Shown piece by piece: positions 18,363 through 26,701 of a DNA stretch of 64,000 bases. This stretch comes from an uncultured bacterium. GTDB lineage: Bacteria > Bacillota > Clostridia > Lachnospirales > Lachnospiraceae. The notes below the pieces were generated by a model. The model ran no database searches, was not told the origin of the DNA, and saw only the letters and a program-made list of their open reading frames with translations. The stretch lies in assembly GCA_947643145.1 (NCBI GenBank), contig CANRVD010000004.1, positions 38,477 to 102,476 on the forward strand. The letters are read 5' to 3'. Every line of letters begins with the position of its first letter. Positions within the stretch are counted from its first letter, which is position 1. The translations under genes and the position numbers were made by a program.

Positions 18363-18369
18363 TACATCA

Positions 18370-18763
18370 TCATGGCATTTTCGCCCGTTGTGCTATCTTC
18401 AATATCCTTTGCTTCATAATATAATACCAGATAGTACTCCTTACAAATTTAGGAATATCCACACCGTCTAAAAACTCTTTTATACCAACATAATTTTTTT
18501 GTAATCTTTAATCCAATTGAAAAAACTTCCTTATCAGGATTTCCTTTTACAAAATCATAATCTGCAAAAATACGAGCCATTTCTTCCTGAACTTTTGGTT
18601 CATTTTTGATATCTATCTCTGATGTGCGGTAGTAATAATCCGCCTGAATCCCACAGGCAGTAAATTTTATCACTTTCCAAATCTGCCGGGACAAAATCTT
18701 GACAGCGTAGTGGTCATCAACAAAAATCGCTTTGCGATTTTTGCTAGGGGAATGCGCTGGCAT
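18370..18763 (-). pseudogene. Unknown gene, frameshifted in an A7 run
   Basis: The 5' frame gives about 85 plausible residues (FADYDFVKGNPDKEVFSIGL, then KITKK). At the A7 run near 18500 the reading continues sensibly only in another frame (KEFLDGVDIPKFVRSTIWYY and on to a stop at 18370-18372). One fewer A, or two more, would join them into about 125 residues. The 5' end runs into the terminator module at 18706-18774, so the true start is lost or the gene was cut by that repeat. I do not recognise the family. The strong terminator at 18312 follows it. Confidence 0.5.
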
Positions 18764-18774
18764 TCCCCTTTTTT
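18706..18774 (+). repeat. Terminator module, copy 2 (with upstream hairpin)
   Basis: CGTAGTGGTCATCAA, then hairpin CAAAAATCGC-ttt-GCGATTTTTG (18721-18743), then CTA and the GGGGAATGCGCTGGCATTCCCC stem (18747-18768) with a T-run. Oriented for the plus strand, opposite to its neighbours, which suggests insertion rather than service as the local terminator. Homologous to 34047-34113 in reverse orientation. Confidence 0.75.
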
Positions 18775-18841
18775 AATCATTTTCCTCCTGTACCTGTTCT
18801 AATAAAACAAGTAATTCATCTATGCTTTTTTTAGACACCAT
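18773..18841 (-). CDS. Possible 22-residue small ORF overlapping the hydrolase end
   Basis: ATG at 18839-18841 with GAAGGAG five bases upstream, encoding 22 residues (MVSKKSIDELLVLLEQVQEE plus two) and ending in TAA just before terminator module copy 2. It overlaps the last codons of the hydrolase gene in another frame. It could be a true small protein or the surviving head of a gene truncated by the repeat. Low certainty. Confidence 0.3.
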   Translation of the reverse strand: MVSKKSIDELLVLLEQVQEEND

Positions 18842-19818
18842 TTTTCTCCTTCCGAATCATATTTTTCAAAAAAACTTAACAGCTTTTCCCTGTATAATTC
18901 CGGTGCGACATATGCACTACAACGGTGCCTTGCCTCTGGAATGATGAAAATTTCCTTTGGAGCCTGACATATCGCATAATTATATCTTGTATTCTTCTCA
19001 TCTACATAAGTATCTTCTAAACCATGAAAAAATAAAACCGGTCTTTTATTTGTCTCCATAGCTCTCGTCGTATCGGCATCTTTCATGCGAAAACCAGCTA
19101 AAAGCCTGCAAAATAAGTTCAATCGGAATAATAATAACCCAACCCATTTCAGATGAAACCAGTTAGCTGCCATATCCTGAACCTGCCCTTTCATGGAGCG
19201 AAAACCACAATCCGCAATCAGACCTCGTACCTCCTGCGGCAGTTTGTGTCCCGATGCCATAAGCACTGCTGCTGCTCCCATGGATTCCCCATAAATATAG
19301 ACAGGCAATTTTTTCTTATTCCGTCTGGCAATATAATATGCCCAATTCTGTACATCATACTGCTCCATCGCCCCAAAGGTAATATATTCTCCCTGACTCG
19401 CGCCACAGCACCTCTGGTCAATAAAAAGCAGGTTGCAGTTATTTTCATGAAGGAATCTGGCAATCGCCGCAAAATCCCCAAAACCACTGCCTTTGTATCC
19501 ATGACTTAAGAGCACAAATCTTTTTGCATTCTCCGCCGGTAAATAAAAAGCATGCAGCCTCAGTCCATCTCTGCTCCTAAGATAACAGTCCTGCATATTC
19601 TGCCGCCTGCACCACTCTTTGCCGCCTTCATACTCCTCCTCGAATTTATATCTTGGATGATTCACTTTGATATGTGATAATTGAAACCATTTCCTCTTCG
19701 ACTGCTTTTTATGCTCTTTACAGCGGACCATTAAATCAAAAAAAGACCAGCCAAGTGCCATAAATACAGTAACTGCCACAACAATAGTGCCTACTGTCTT
19801 AATTATCTTCTCTTTCAT
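18820..19818 (-). CDS. Alpha/beta hydrolase, membrane-anchored
   Basis: 332 aa serine hydrolase of the BAAT/acyl-transferase-like (S9/DUF1057-type) group. One N-terminal membrane segment (about residues 8-30) is followed by the hydrolase fold: LLSHGYKGSGFGDF oxyanion region (about 103), IDQRCCGASQGEYITFG, nucleophile elbow YGESMGAAAV (Ser about 176), catalytic Asp in HGLEDTYVDE (about 268) and His in EARHRCSAY. A complete triad argues for an active esterase or peptidase-like enzyme. Substrate unknown. It stands alone between decayed segments. Confidence 0.88.
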   Translation of the reverse strand: MKEKIIKTVGTIVVAVTVFMALGWSFFDLMVRCKEHKKQSKRKWFQLSHIKVNHPRYKFEEEYEGGKEWCRRQNMQDCYLRSRDGLRLHAFYLPAENAKRFVLLSHGYKGSGFGDFAAIARFLHENNCNLLFIDQRCCGASQGEYITFGAMEQYDVQNWAYYIARRNKKKLPVYIYGESMGAAAVLMASGHKLPQEVRGLIADCGFRSMKGQVQDMAANWFHLKWVGLLLFRLNLFCRLLAGFRMKDADTTRAMETNKRPVLFFHGLEDTYVDEKNTRYNYAICQAPKEIFIIPEARHRCSAYVAPELYREKLLSFFEKYDSEGEKWCLKKA

Positions 19819-20016
19819 AATACTATCTTCAACCTCTTTTTCGATATACTACTATTTTACTGTTCACAACCGTTCTAAATACCATGCATAAAACCAACAA
19901 CTTTGATCCCCCTTGCCCTCACCTTCTAACCCTAGTACAACATTATAATATCATTACCATAAAAAAGCAAATTTTTGCATAAACAGCCGTAATACCAAAA
20001 CCGCTGTCCCAAAGTA

Positions 20017-20448
20017 TTATTTAATGAGAAATGTCGTTCCAATCCCCTCTTTGCTGTCCAACGCAATCACTCCATCCTGGCAGAAGATTCCCTTGACAAT
20101 CAATGCAATCATAGACAGTATTCTATCAGTTATCGCAACACTATATTGCTTATCCAGATTGATGCAATCTTCCTCTTCAAAAACACTGCTTAATTCCGTT
20201 TCCGATTTCTCCTGTTTTTCTTCCGCCAGCTCTTCTTTCCCATCTTCTAGGACAATCTCTTCTTCTGTATCATGATTGTTAGAGCAGGCCGCTAAAATAA
20301 ATACACATGCATTCTTTTCTAACTGCTTCCTAATCAGTTTTTCTATTTTTGTTACGATATGTTTTAATAAAACTTTGCAAAAAACTCCTGTAGCGGAAAT
20401 ACCAACTATGTTGCAAGTATGATATATTTCTGATTGAAAGAACTTCAT
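20017..20448 (-). pseudogene. Mosaic remnant: lipoprotein-like segment joined to a histidine kinase tail
   Basis: The open frame combines unrelated pieces. Residues about 40-75 look like a lipoprotein head (KNACVFILAACSNNHDTEEE) with an acidic linker. The last ~30 residues (LIVKGIFCQDGVIALDSKEG, then IGTTFLIK) match the end of a HisKA/HATPase histidine kinase, where a GLAIVK-type G2 box and GKGTTF-type end are expected. No other kinase elements are present. This reads as fused debris rather than a working gene, although the frame is open throughout. Confidence 0.5.
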
Positions 20449-20666
20449 TTTCTTTTTCTCGAATAACGGCTCTTTTTTGTCCTGCTTTTACATTTCATTT
20501 CTTCCTCCATTAAAGCATAATCTCTATATCCGCCCAATATATTACACGTGTAGGATTTTAGTGCAAAAAATTACTCTTTTAATAGAAACGTGTTTTCAAG
20601 TATTACATCGGTAAGATTTAAAAGTCAATCGTTTTTCTAATACTTTTGACAAAATTATTACTATTC

Positions 20667-20897
20667 TCATTTTCTATCCTCTCCCGAAGTCCGCCCCAAG
20701 TAGCGGAGTATTTTGTCTAGCTCTTTAATGTTCAGTTCTATCGGATCGTAATCGGGATAACCACTGAGAAGAACCTGCCCATATTGTCTATACCGGTCTT
20801 TCAAACCTGCAGCCTTACGCATCTGAACACAGATTGCAGATACCTCGTCAATCGTCTGCGCTGACAAGCTGAATTTTTCACTACGTCTGCTCACCAT
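20667..20897 (-). CDS. Small hypothetical protein at the end of the sugar ABC operon
   Basis: 76 aa from an ATG 9 bases after the permease stop; the AAGGAG ribosome site lies inside the permease end at somewhat long spacing. Helical, hydrophilic, no membrane segment or signal (SLSAQTIDEVSAICVQMRKA, ILRYLGRTSGEDRK at the end). Not recognised. Its position as last gene of the transporter operon suggests linked expression only. Confidence 0.5.
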   Translation of the reverse strand: MVSRRSEKFSLSAQTIDEVSAICVQMRKAAGLKDRYRQYGQVLLSGYPDYDPIELNIKELDKILRYLGRTSGEDRK

Positions 20898-20905
20898 ATG
20901 TAATC

Positions 20906-21886
20906 TTACTCCTTCTTCTTTATATAGACGGCTGCCAGCGCAGACGCAAGTACAAAGCCCTTGACTGCTGGCAAAACATAATAAGGAACAGAACATAAAA
21001 TCAGTCCGTTTTCCAATATGACGATAAGTGCTGCCCCCAGCGTTGTTCCTAAAATAAATGGCTTTTCTTTTCCGCCCACAGACCTTCCCACAAATACTGC
21101 CGCAAGCGCAGTCATCAAATAATTGTCACAGCCGCCAAGCTGTGCGGCTGTATTTCTAGAGCAGACCACAACTGCCCCGATTCCAATAAAAACTGCCGTG
21201 ACCATTCCCGCTAGAAAACGGTATTTTGCCACCGAAATGCCGGATAGCTCCGCCGCCTTTTTATTGGAACCTATGGCATATAGAAATGCCCCCAGCTTTG
21301 TATGCTGTAAAAATATATGCGCCACGACAATGCACAGAAGCATAATCAGGATAATCCAAGGTGTCTGCCCAATTTTTGCAAATGCCGCCTCAAATGTAAC
21401 CCTTTTTGGGATTGTTCCGTCCGGCAGGTTCATCCCTGCGGATATTCCTCCACCCCCTGTAAACCATTGTCCGATTCCCTGATGGATAAACATCAGGGCA
21501 CAGGTCGCCAACATATCCGGTATCTTGCATATAAGAATTAAGAACATAGTAAGCAGGTAAGCAGTCATCGTAAAAACAATACAGATTACAATGGACAGCC
21601 ATAATGGTAAGCCATACCATAAATAACATGCCATAAATACATACCCAGCGCAGCTTGCCAGGGTGCAGGTGGACATATCAAACCCGTCGCATGCAAGAGT
21701 TACCGTAAAGGCTATTGCAAGGATTGTTGTAATCGACATGGAACGCAGGATATTTACCACATTGCCATAGGAAGCAAAAGAACCGCCTGTATATACAGAA
21801 AAGAACAAAACTGCAAGCAGTGTAACAATAACCGTTGCCTGTTTCAGACAAAACAAACCTATTTTATTTCCCCGTTCCTTATCCAT
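20906..21886 (-). CDS. Sugar ABC transporter permease (RbsC-like)
   Basis: 326 aa, about 8-10 membrane helices, of the BPD_transp_2 family that serves ribose, galactose, AI-2 and similar sugars. The cytoplasmic coupling loop AIGSNKKAAELSGISVAKYR near residue 218 is the hallmark that docks on the ATPase. The start overlaps the ATPase stop by 8 bases (ATGGATAA), so the pair is translationally coupled. Only one permease gene is present, consistent with a homodimeric channel. Substrate cannot be told from sequence. Confidence 0.92.
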   Translation of the reverse strand: MDKERGNKIGLFCLKQATVIVTLLAVLFFSVYTGGSFASYGNVVNILRSMSITTILAIAFTVTLACDGFDMSTCTLASCAGYVFMACYLWYGLPLWLSIVICIVFTMTAYLLTMFLILICKIPDMLATCALMFIHQGIGQWFTGGGGISAGMNLPDGTIPKRVTFEAAFAKIGQTPWIILIMLLCIVVAHIFLQHTKLGAFLYAIGSNKKAAELSGISVAKYRFLAGMVTAVFIGIGAVVVCSRNTAAQLGGCDNYLMTALAAVFVGRSVGGKEKPFILGTTLGAALIVILENGLILCSVPYYVLPAVKGFVLASALAAVYIKKKE

Positions 21887-23423
21887 CGTGCGAAACCTCC
21901 AAAATCTGATGCATCAATTCCTGTTCATTCACATCATTTGTCATAAAATTTCCTGTAACCACACCACCGTTTAAAACATAAATTCGATTCGTAACCGCAA
22001 GCAGCTCCGATACATCAGAGGATGCGTAAATAACAGCACGCCCCTCTCCTGCCAGCTCCCGTATCAAAGCAAAAAGCTCCTGTTTTGCCCCAATATCCAC
22101 TCCCTGCATGGGTTCATCTAAAATGTACAGATTGCTTTTTGCCACCATCCATTTGCCAATCACCGCTTTTTGCTGATTCCCACCGGAAAGGAAACGGATT
22201 TCCTGTTTCGCGCTGCTGCATTTAATTCCGATTTCACGAATATAGGCATCCATGTACTTTTCCATTTTCTTTTTCTGCCAGAACCCAAAATGGCAAAAAG
22301 CAGGTAACGCAGCCACGCCGAGATTAAATGCGGTTTCCATTGTTGGGAAAATGCCTTCGCTGCGCCTCTGCTCCGGAACCAGCGCAATTCCTTTCTGAAC
22401 TGCCTCCACAGAATTCCTGATGGTAATCCGCTTTCCACCCATATATATCTCTCCGCTTTCTACTTTCCCTGCACCAAACAGCGCCTTGCAAATTTCTGTC
22501 TTGCCAGCACCGGTAAGTCCTGCCAGCCCCACCACCTCTCCTGCTTCCACATGAAAGGATATGTTATGGAACTTATTCCGGCTGTCACTTAAATTACTTA
22601 CCTCAAAAAACGGACAGCCCTCGGGTGGTTTTCCCGTTTTCTTTGAAAAGCCGCCTTCTGCATTCCTGCCATTTGCATATACGGATGAATGCCCAAACAT
22701 TGCACAGATAATTTCATCCTGTTTTGTTTCTGGCGTAATCTCAAATTCTGCTGTTATACGCCCGTCACGCATAACGGTACATTTCCCACAGATTTCCATA
22801 ATTTCCGGTATTCTGTGGGAAATAAAGATCACTGCACTTCCTTTTTCTCGTGCCAAAAAGCGTATCACTTGAAACAGGCGCTCCGTTTCCGCCTTGCTTA
22901 AAGCCGCTGTTGGTTCGTCCAGAATTAGCAGCCTGCACTCCTGATGAACCGCTTTGGCAATCAATAAAAGCTGTTTTTCAGAGAGTGACAGTTCTCTTCC
23001 CCTATGCTCTGGTACAAGTTCCAAATGAAGTTCCGAAAGAATTTTTGCTGCATCTTCCACAATGCTTTTTCTGTGATATAACTTTTTCTTCCCCAGAGCC
23101 AAATCTCCCATCAACAAGTTTTCCGCAACCGTAAAATCCGGCAGAATCGCCTCGTCCACTTCCTGATATACGATATGGATTCCCAGCCTTGCGGCATCCG
23201 CAGGACTGCGAAGTGATACCTTTTGTCCATTACAGCGGATTTTCCCCGCATAGGAGCGGCAGATACCAGAAAGTACCTTCACAAACGTTGACTTGCCTGC
23301 CCCGTTTGCTCCAACCAAAGCCCAGATTTCTCCAGCCTTTATTTCAAAATCCACCTCATCCAAGGCTTTCACGCCCGGAAACTCCACGCTGACCCTATCT
23401 GCTGTCAAAATAAATTCTTCCAT
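21879..23423 (-). CDS. Sugar ABC transporter ATP-binding protein (RbsA/MglA-like)
   Basis: 514 aa with two fused ABC domains, as in RbsA, MglA and XylG. First domain: Walker A GANGAGKSTFVK near residue 38, signature LSLSEKQLL, Walker B LLILDEPTAAL, switch His in FISHRIPE. Second domain: GLTGAGKTEICK near residue 305, LSGGNQQKAVIGKW, YILDEPMQGVDIG. The second Walker A has the usual degenerate look of this family. Lies 4 bases after the binding-protein gene, so one transcript carries the system. Energises uptake. Confidence 0.95.
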   Translation of the reverse strand: MEEFILTADRVSVEFPGVKALDEVDFEIKAGEIWALVGANGAGKSTFVKVLSGICRSYAGKIRCNGQKVSLRSPADAARLGIHIVYQEVDEAILPDFTVAENLLMGDLALGKKKLYHRKSIVEDAAKILSELHLELVPEHRGRELSLSEKQLLLIAKAVHQECRLLILDEPTAALSKAETERLFQVIRFLAREKGSAVIFISHRIPEIMEICGKCTVMRDGRITAEFEITPETKQDEIICAMFGHSSVYANGRNAEGGFSKKTGKPPEGCPFFEVSNLSDSRNKFHNISFHVEAGEVVGLAGLTGAGKTEICKALFGAGKVESGEIYMGGKRITIRNSVEAVQKGIALVPEQRRSEGIFPTMETAFNLGVAALPAFCHFGFWQKKKMEKYMDAYIREIGIKCSSAKQEIRFLSGGNQQKAVIGKWMVAKSNLYILDEPMQGVDIGAKQELFALIRELAGEGRAVIYASSDVSELLAVTNRIYVLNGGVVTGNFMTNDVNEQELMHQILEVSHDG

Positions 23424-23427
23424 AAAA

Positions 23428-24567
23428 CTAATACCCTATACATTCCTTAAGCCAGTCGCTTGTTACATAGTTTGCCACATTTCCATAGGTATCTGGAGCC
23501 ACATCATAAATATTCTCAATCGTTGTATTCGTGTTTAAAATATCCTGCGTGATCAGTGTTGCCGGCATTTCAATATAGTTTGTCGCATCCGCAGAGCCGG
23601 GTGCTGTGATTGCATCATAATCACCATTTAGCTCCAATGCGAGAATCCTTACTCCCTGCTCTCCGTTTGCCTTAAAATCCGTGCAGGCACACGCCTTCCA
23701 CTGAGAATCTGCCTCAAGCATATACTGAATGTCCATATTGCAGATGTCCACGGAAACAAGGGGAATGTCTTTCCCTGATTCCTTCAGTGCCTGATAACAG
23801 CCCTGCGCATAGGCATCATAGGCCACCCAGATGGCATCAATACCGCCTTCTTCATAACGCATAAGCGTTGCCTCCATCACATCATGCATGGAAGCGGTGG
23901 CATTGTTATAATCCGTAGGTCCAATCACCTCTACCGTGTTAATCTTTCCTGCTGCTTCAAATTCCTGATAGCCTGTCTCGCGGCGGTCAAATGCCGCAAT
24001 ATAGTTTGGGCCCACCCATACCTTTAAGATGTTTACTGTTTCTTTATCCGGGCACAGATCTTCACAGATGTAATCTAAAAGACCTGTTGCAAAACCCGCA
24101 TCGTCCTGAAAGAACTGTGTCACGCCATCAATCGTCTGCACCTGACCTGAAGCATCCTTAAACTGCGTATCAAAGGTGACAATCTTTAAGTCAGGATAAT
24201 CCTGCAAAAGCTTCGTCAAAAATGTGTAAGAATAGTCCTGCCCTCCATGTGACAAATACAAGCCGTCATAGTCTCCTGCCGCACAAGTGCTGATATAGTT
24301 TTGGAATGTGGTGTCATCCCCATCCGAAAAGAAAATATCACAGGTCATCCCAAGATTTTCTGCCGTTTTCTTGCACTGATTCGCACATAGCTGGAAAATT
24401 TCGCTGGACGGCATATTCAATATGTATGCAATCTTCTTTCCCGATACCGGAGAGTTTTGTGTGTTCCCCATCGGCTCCGTCTTATCTCCCGCTGGCTTCG
24501 TTCCACAACCAGTCATCACCAAAAGCAGTATCACTATCATGCAAACCGCACCTAATCGTCTCTTCAT
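23428..24567 (-). CDS. Sugar ABC transporter substrate-binding lipoprotein
   Basis: 379 aa with lipoprotein signal MKRRLGAVCMIVILLLVMTGC (acylated Cys21) and a Peripla_BP_4 fold typical of ribose/galactose/AI-2 binders: SGKKIAYILNMPSSEIFQLC start, DYDGLYLSHGGQDYS hinge region, VTFDTQF, VEVIGPTDYNNATASMHDVM, IPLVSVDICNMDIQYML. First gene of the transporter operon. The ligand is not predictable; the absence of a sugar kinase or isomerase nearby leaves the pathway open. Confidence 0.9.
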   Translation of the reverse strand: MKRRLGAVCMIVILLLVMTGCGTKPAGDKTEPMGNTQNSPVSGKKIAYILNMPSSEIFQLCANQCKKTAENLGMTCDIFFSDGDDTTFQNYISTCAAGDYDGLYLSHGGQDYSYTFLTKLLQDYPDLKIVTFDTQFKDASGQVQTIDGVTQFFQDDAGFATGLLDYICEDLCPDKETVNILKVWVGPNYIAAFDRRETGYQEFEAAGKINTVEVIGPTDYNNATASMHDVMEATLMRYEEGGIDAIWVAYDAYAQGCYQALKESGKDIPLVSVDICNMDIQYMLEADSQWKACACTDFKANGEQGVRILALELNGDYDAITAPGSADATNYIEMPATLITQDILNTNTTIENIYDVAPDTYGNVANYVTSDWLKECIGY

Positions 24568-24696
24568 TTCTGCTTTGCTCCTTTTCCTCTATCAATTTAT
24601 TCCATCCCCATTTACTAATCTCCTCGTATTTTATATAAATGCGGCCCTGTCATGGAAATGCTTACCTTGAATTTATGAATGGCATAATTTTTCTCC

Positions 24697-25278
24697 TTAA
24701 TCACCGATATCCGTATGTCCCTGCTCAAATTCCCACTGAAGCCCATACTTATCAATAAAATAGAAATACTTTGTATTCCCCAAAATATCTGCTGCCTTCT
24801 GCTTTGCCTCTGCATCCCTTTCCTTCTTCTGATCAAAGTAATAAAAATCAGAAGGCTCTGTTTTACTGATTTGATATACCTTATAATCTTTTGTCGTATT
24901 GATCAGCGTCACGTCGGGCTGCGCTTTTATATATTCAAACGCTTCTTCAATATTAACTACCTTCAGCGCTACATGCCTTGCACCGCTGATATCATTCGCC
25001 TTGAAAATAACTGGCTCTTTTCGTCCCTCGGGATAGTGGTAGCACATTAACTCAATAGTGAACTTCGTTCCCGGTACATCCATGAAGCCGATGGATACGT
25101 CACCCTCCTCTGCCTCCTTAATGAACCCTCCCGCCTGAAAAAAGCCTTTGTTTTTCCAGTGAGGGATATGCTGATTCGGAACTGCGCCCAAAATCCTCTC
25201 ATAATACCCAAACGCTTCCTCCACATCATCTACGAAAATACATACATGCGATAATCCTGTAAAAATAGGTTTTTCCAT
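24697..25278 (-). CDS. VOC (glyoxalase/bleomycin-resistance fold) family protein
   Basis: 193 aa. Two paired beta-alpha-beta modules: FTGLSHVCIFVDDVEEAFGY at the N-terminus, with a His that could bind metal, and ISGARHVALKVVNIEEAFEY near residue 97, closing with YFYFIDKYGLQWEFEQGH with a probable metal-ligand Glu. Could be a dioxygenase, isomerase/epimerase or lyase; the family does not fix the reaction. Lies just before the sugar transporter genes on the same strand, so it may act on the imported compound, but this is inference. Confidence 0.85.
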   Translation of the reverse strand: MEKPIFTGLSHVCIFVDDVEEAFGYYERILGAVPNQHIPHWKNKGFFQAGGFIKEAEEGDVSIGFMDVPGTKFTIELMCYHYPEGRKEPVIFKANDISGARHVALKVVNIEEAFEYIKAQPDVTLINTTKDYKVYQISKTEPSDFYYFDQKKERDAEAKQKAADILGNTKYFYFIDKYGLQWEFEQGHTDIGD

Positions 25279-25400
25279 TTTAACTCTCCTTTACTTTTTT
25301 AATGCCCCTGTCGCGGCACAATGCCTCGCCTCTATACTCTCTGCGAAACTATTCAACTAGAAACTCCTTAATGGATTTTCTGCGTTTTTCTTATAATAGC

Positions 25401-25427
25401 AAAAAAACCACTCAAAAAAGTGGTTTT
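25401..25427 (-). terminator. Intrinsic terminator after the flavodoxin fusion gene
   Basis: Read on the minus strand: AAACCACT, TTTTTTG loop, AGTGGTTT and a run of T. It ends transcription from the gene at 25492-26127 and is immediately followed by a TATTATAA that may be the -10 of the VOC gene. Confidence 0.75.
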
Positions 25428-25459
25428 GGCATAATTGGCCGATTTTCAGGCATAATTGG
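25428..25459. promoter_or_regulatory. Direct repeat ggcataattgg x2, 21 bp apart
   Basis: Two identical 11-mers at 25428-25438 and 25449-25459 start exactly 21 bp, two helical turns, apart, which is typical of tandem sites for a dimeric regulator. They lie between the fusion gene stop and the VOC promoter region. The regulator is unknown. Confidence 0.45.
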
Positions 25460-25491
25460 TTAAATGAAATTTCACAAACCGATTGACAGGC

Positions 25492-26127
25492 TTATAAATG
25501 CAGAACTGCACAGGCAGAACAGACATCATCTTCTATCCTGTAATCCAGAGTGCCGTCATGTTTCTGACAGACGGTAAGAATACTCGAAATACCGATGCCT
25601 TTTCCTGCGGGCAGACTGCCAGAAAGTTTCAGTTGTTCCGAGCAGGTGTTATTACAAACGATAATCAGCCTGTTGTTTTGCAGCCGGAATAGTAATTCAG
25701 AATGTGCCTTTGCATAGGTATCTAAAGCTGCCCGGATTATTTCCAGCTCCTTTTGTATATCACCGCATATTGCGGTCTTTATCAATGACATTTTCATATC
25801 AGCAGCCACACAACTTTGCCAACCCTCATAAAATCCGTTGTTAATCATACAATAAACATTAATATTCTTATTGCTGAATCCCCTTTTTTCAAGCTCAATA
25901 AGAAAGCGTAGCAAGCGTGAATTCAAACTGTCAATATAAAGAGGAAATACAAATATAAGTACCTCACTGTTTTGTATCTGTGAAAACTGCGTTTTAGAAA
26001 AATCCATTTTACATACATTGTATATTACTACTTTGTTTCCCTTAATAAATGGTATTAAATATTCAATAAGCAATTCGGATGTACTTTTACTTGCTTTGGG
26101 GCTTCCGTTTATAATGCAGATTTTCAT
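25492..26127 (-). CDS. Flavodoxin-like FMN oxidoreductase fused to a GHKL kinase C-terminus
   Basis: 211 aa from the ATG with GGAGGT upstream. Residues 1 to about 102 are an NADPH-dependent FMN reductase/flavodoxin N-terminus (MKICIINGSPKASKSTSELL, VLIFVFPLYIDSLNSRLLRF, VYCMINNGFYEGWQ). From there the sequence reads as the end of a GHKL sensor kinase: CNNTCSEQLKLSGSLPAGKG (last binding box), IGISSILTVCQKHDGTLDYR, CSACAVLHL. The flavodoxin second half and the kinase N-box proper are absent. The join is in frame with no stop. It may be a deletion fusion and non-functional, or a new protein. Upstream is a truncated tetR. Confidence 0.65.
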   Translation of the reverse strand: MKICIINGSPKASKSTSELLIEYLIPFIKGNKVVIYNVCKMDFSKTQFSQIQNSEVLIFVFPLYIDSLNSRLLRFLIELEKRGFSNKNINVYCMINNGFYEGWQSCVAADMKMSLIKTAICGDIQKELEIIRAALDTYAKAHSELLFRLQNNRLIIVCNNTCSEQLKLSGSLPAGKGIGISSILTVCQKHDGTLDYRIEDDVCSACAVLHL

Positions 26128-26188
26128 CTGGCAGTTACCTCCCTGCATAAGTGTTCTATTGAATTTGAAAATGAAATTTCATAGTTCT

Positions 26189-26536
26189 TCACATAATATT
26201 TTTACGTGAAAATAGAAAATCATAATAAAATGGATTTTGATAAAAGAATATCACATATGTTTTTCCAAGCATAAGAAGCAAAGAGGGACTATCTTTATAT
26301 TCCAAAGCTGCTTTCTCTAATGCAGTAGAAAATAAATCCATAACATACTGCTGCATTGCAACTATAAATTCATCTTTGGTCTTAAAATGAGCGTAAGGTG
26401 CCGCATTGCTGACACCACACATTTCAGCAATTTTGCGTAAAGATAACGTTTCTTCCCCCTCCTGTTTAATGAACTCTATTCCTGTTTCGATTAAAGCACG
26501 TCGTAAATCACCATGATGATATGACTTTTCATTCAT
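26189..26536 (-). CDS. TetR/AcrR regulator, C-terminally truncated
   Basis: 115 aa from the ATG with GGAGG upstream; TetR proteins usually run 180-220 aa. The DNA-binding half is intact: YHHGDLRRALIETGIEFIKQ, LSLRKIAEMCGVSNAAPYAH (recognition helix), FKTKDEFIVAMQQYVM. The ligand domain stops after FFYQNPFYYDFLFSRKN. A 20-bp perfect palindrome upstream is the probable operator. TetR next to a flavodoxin-like oxidoreductase is a common pairing, and here both partners are shortened, suggesting one or more deletions in the locus. It may still bind DNA. Confidence 0.75.
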   Translation of the reverse strand: MNEKSYHHGDLRRALIETGIEFIKQEGEETLSLRKIAEMCGVSNAAPYAHFKTKDEFIVAMQQYVMDLFSTALEKAALEYKDSPSLLLMLGKTYVIFFYQNPFYYDFLFSRKNIM

Positions 26537-26549
26537 ATAGCTTTCCTCC

Positions 26550-26600
26550 AATCTTTACAATGATAAGATGATACCATTTAATCTTATCATTGTAAAGATT
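26550..26600 (-). promoter_or_regulatory. tetR promoter inside a 20-bp perfect palindrome
   Basis: Arms AATCTTTACAATGATAAGAT and its exact complement are separated by 11 nt. On the minus strand the first arm gives -35 TTTACA, and after 17 bp the loop and second arm give TGGTATCAT, an extended -10. The structure lies just before the tetR ribosome site, so autorepression is likely. Confidence 0.75.
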
Positions 26601-26701
26601 TGGTTGAATGCCGCCAACGGATTCACCTACTTTTTGCAAGACTTCAAACTTCAAGGCAGCAAGCCCGGACAGTACGGCTCGTTTCCAACTCCTATTTCTC
26701 C

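Noticed and set aside
20449..20666. Possible regulatory RNA or small gene in the gap after the sugar operon
   Set aside because: AT-rich sequence with a short ACACGTGT palindrome but no frame with a ribosome site and no stable hairpin.
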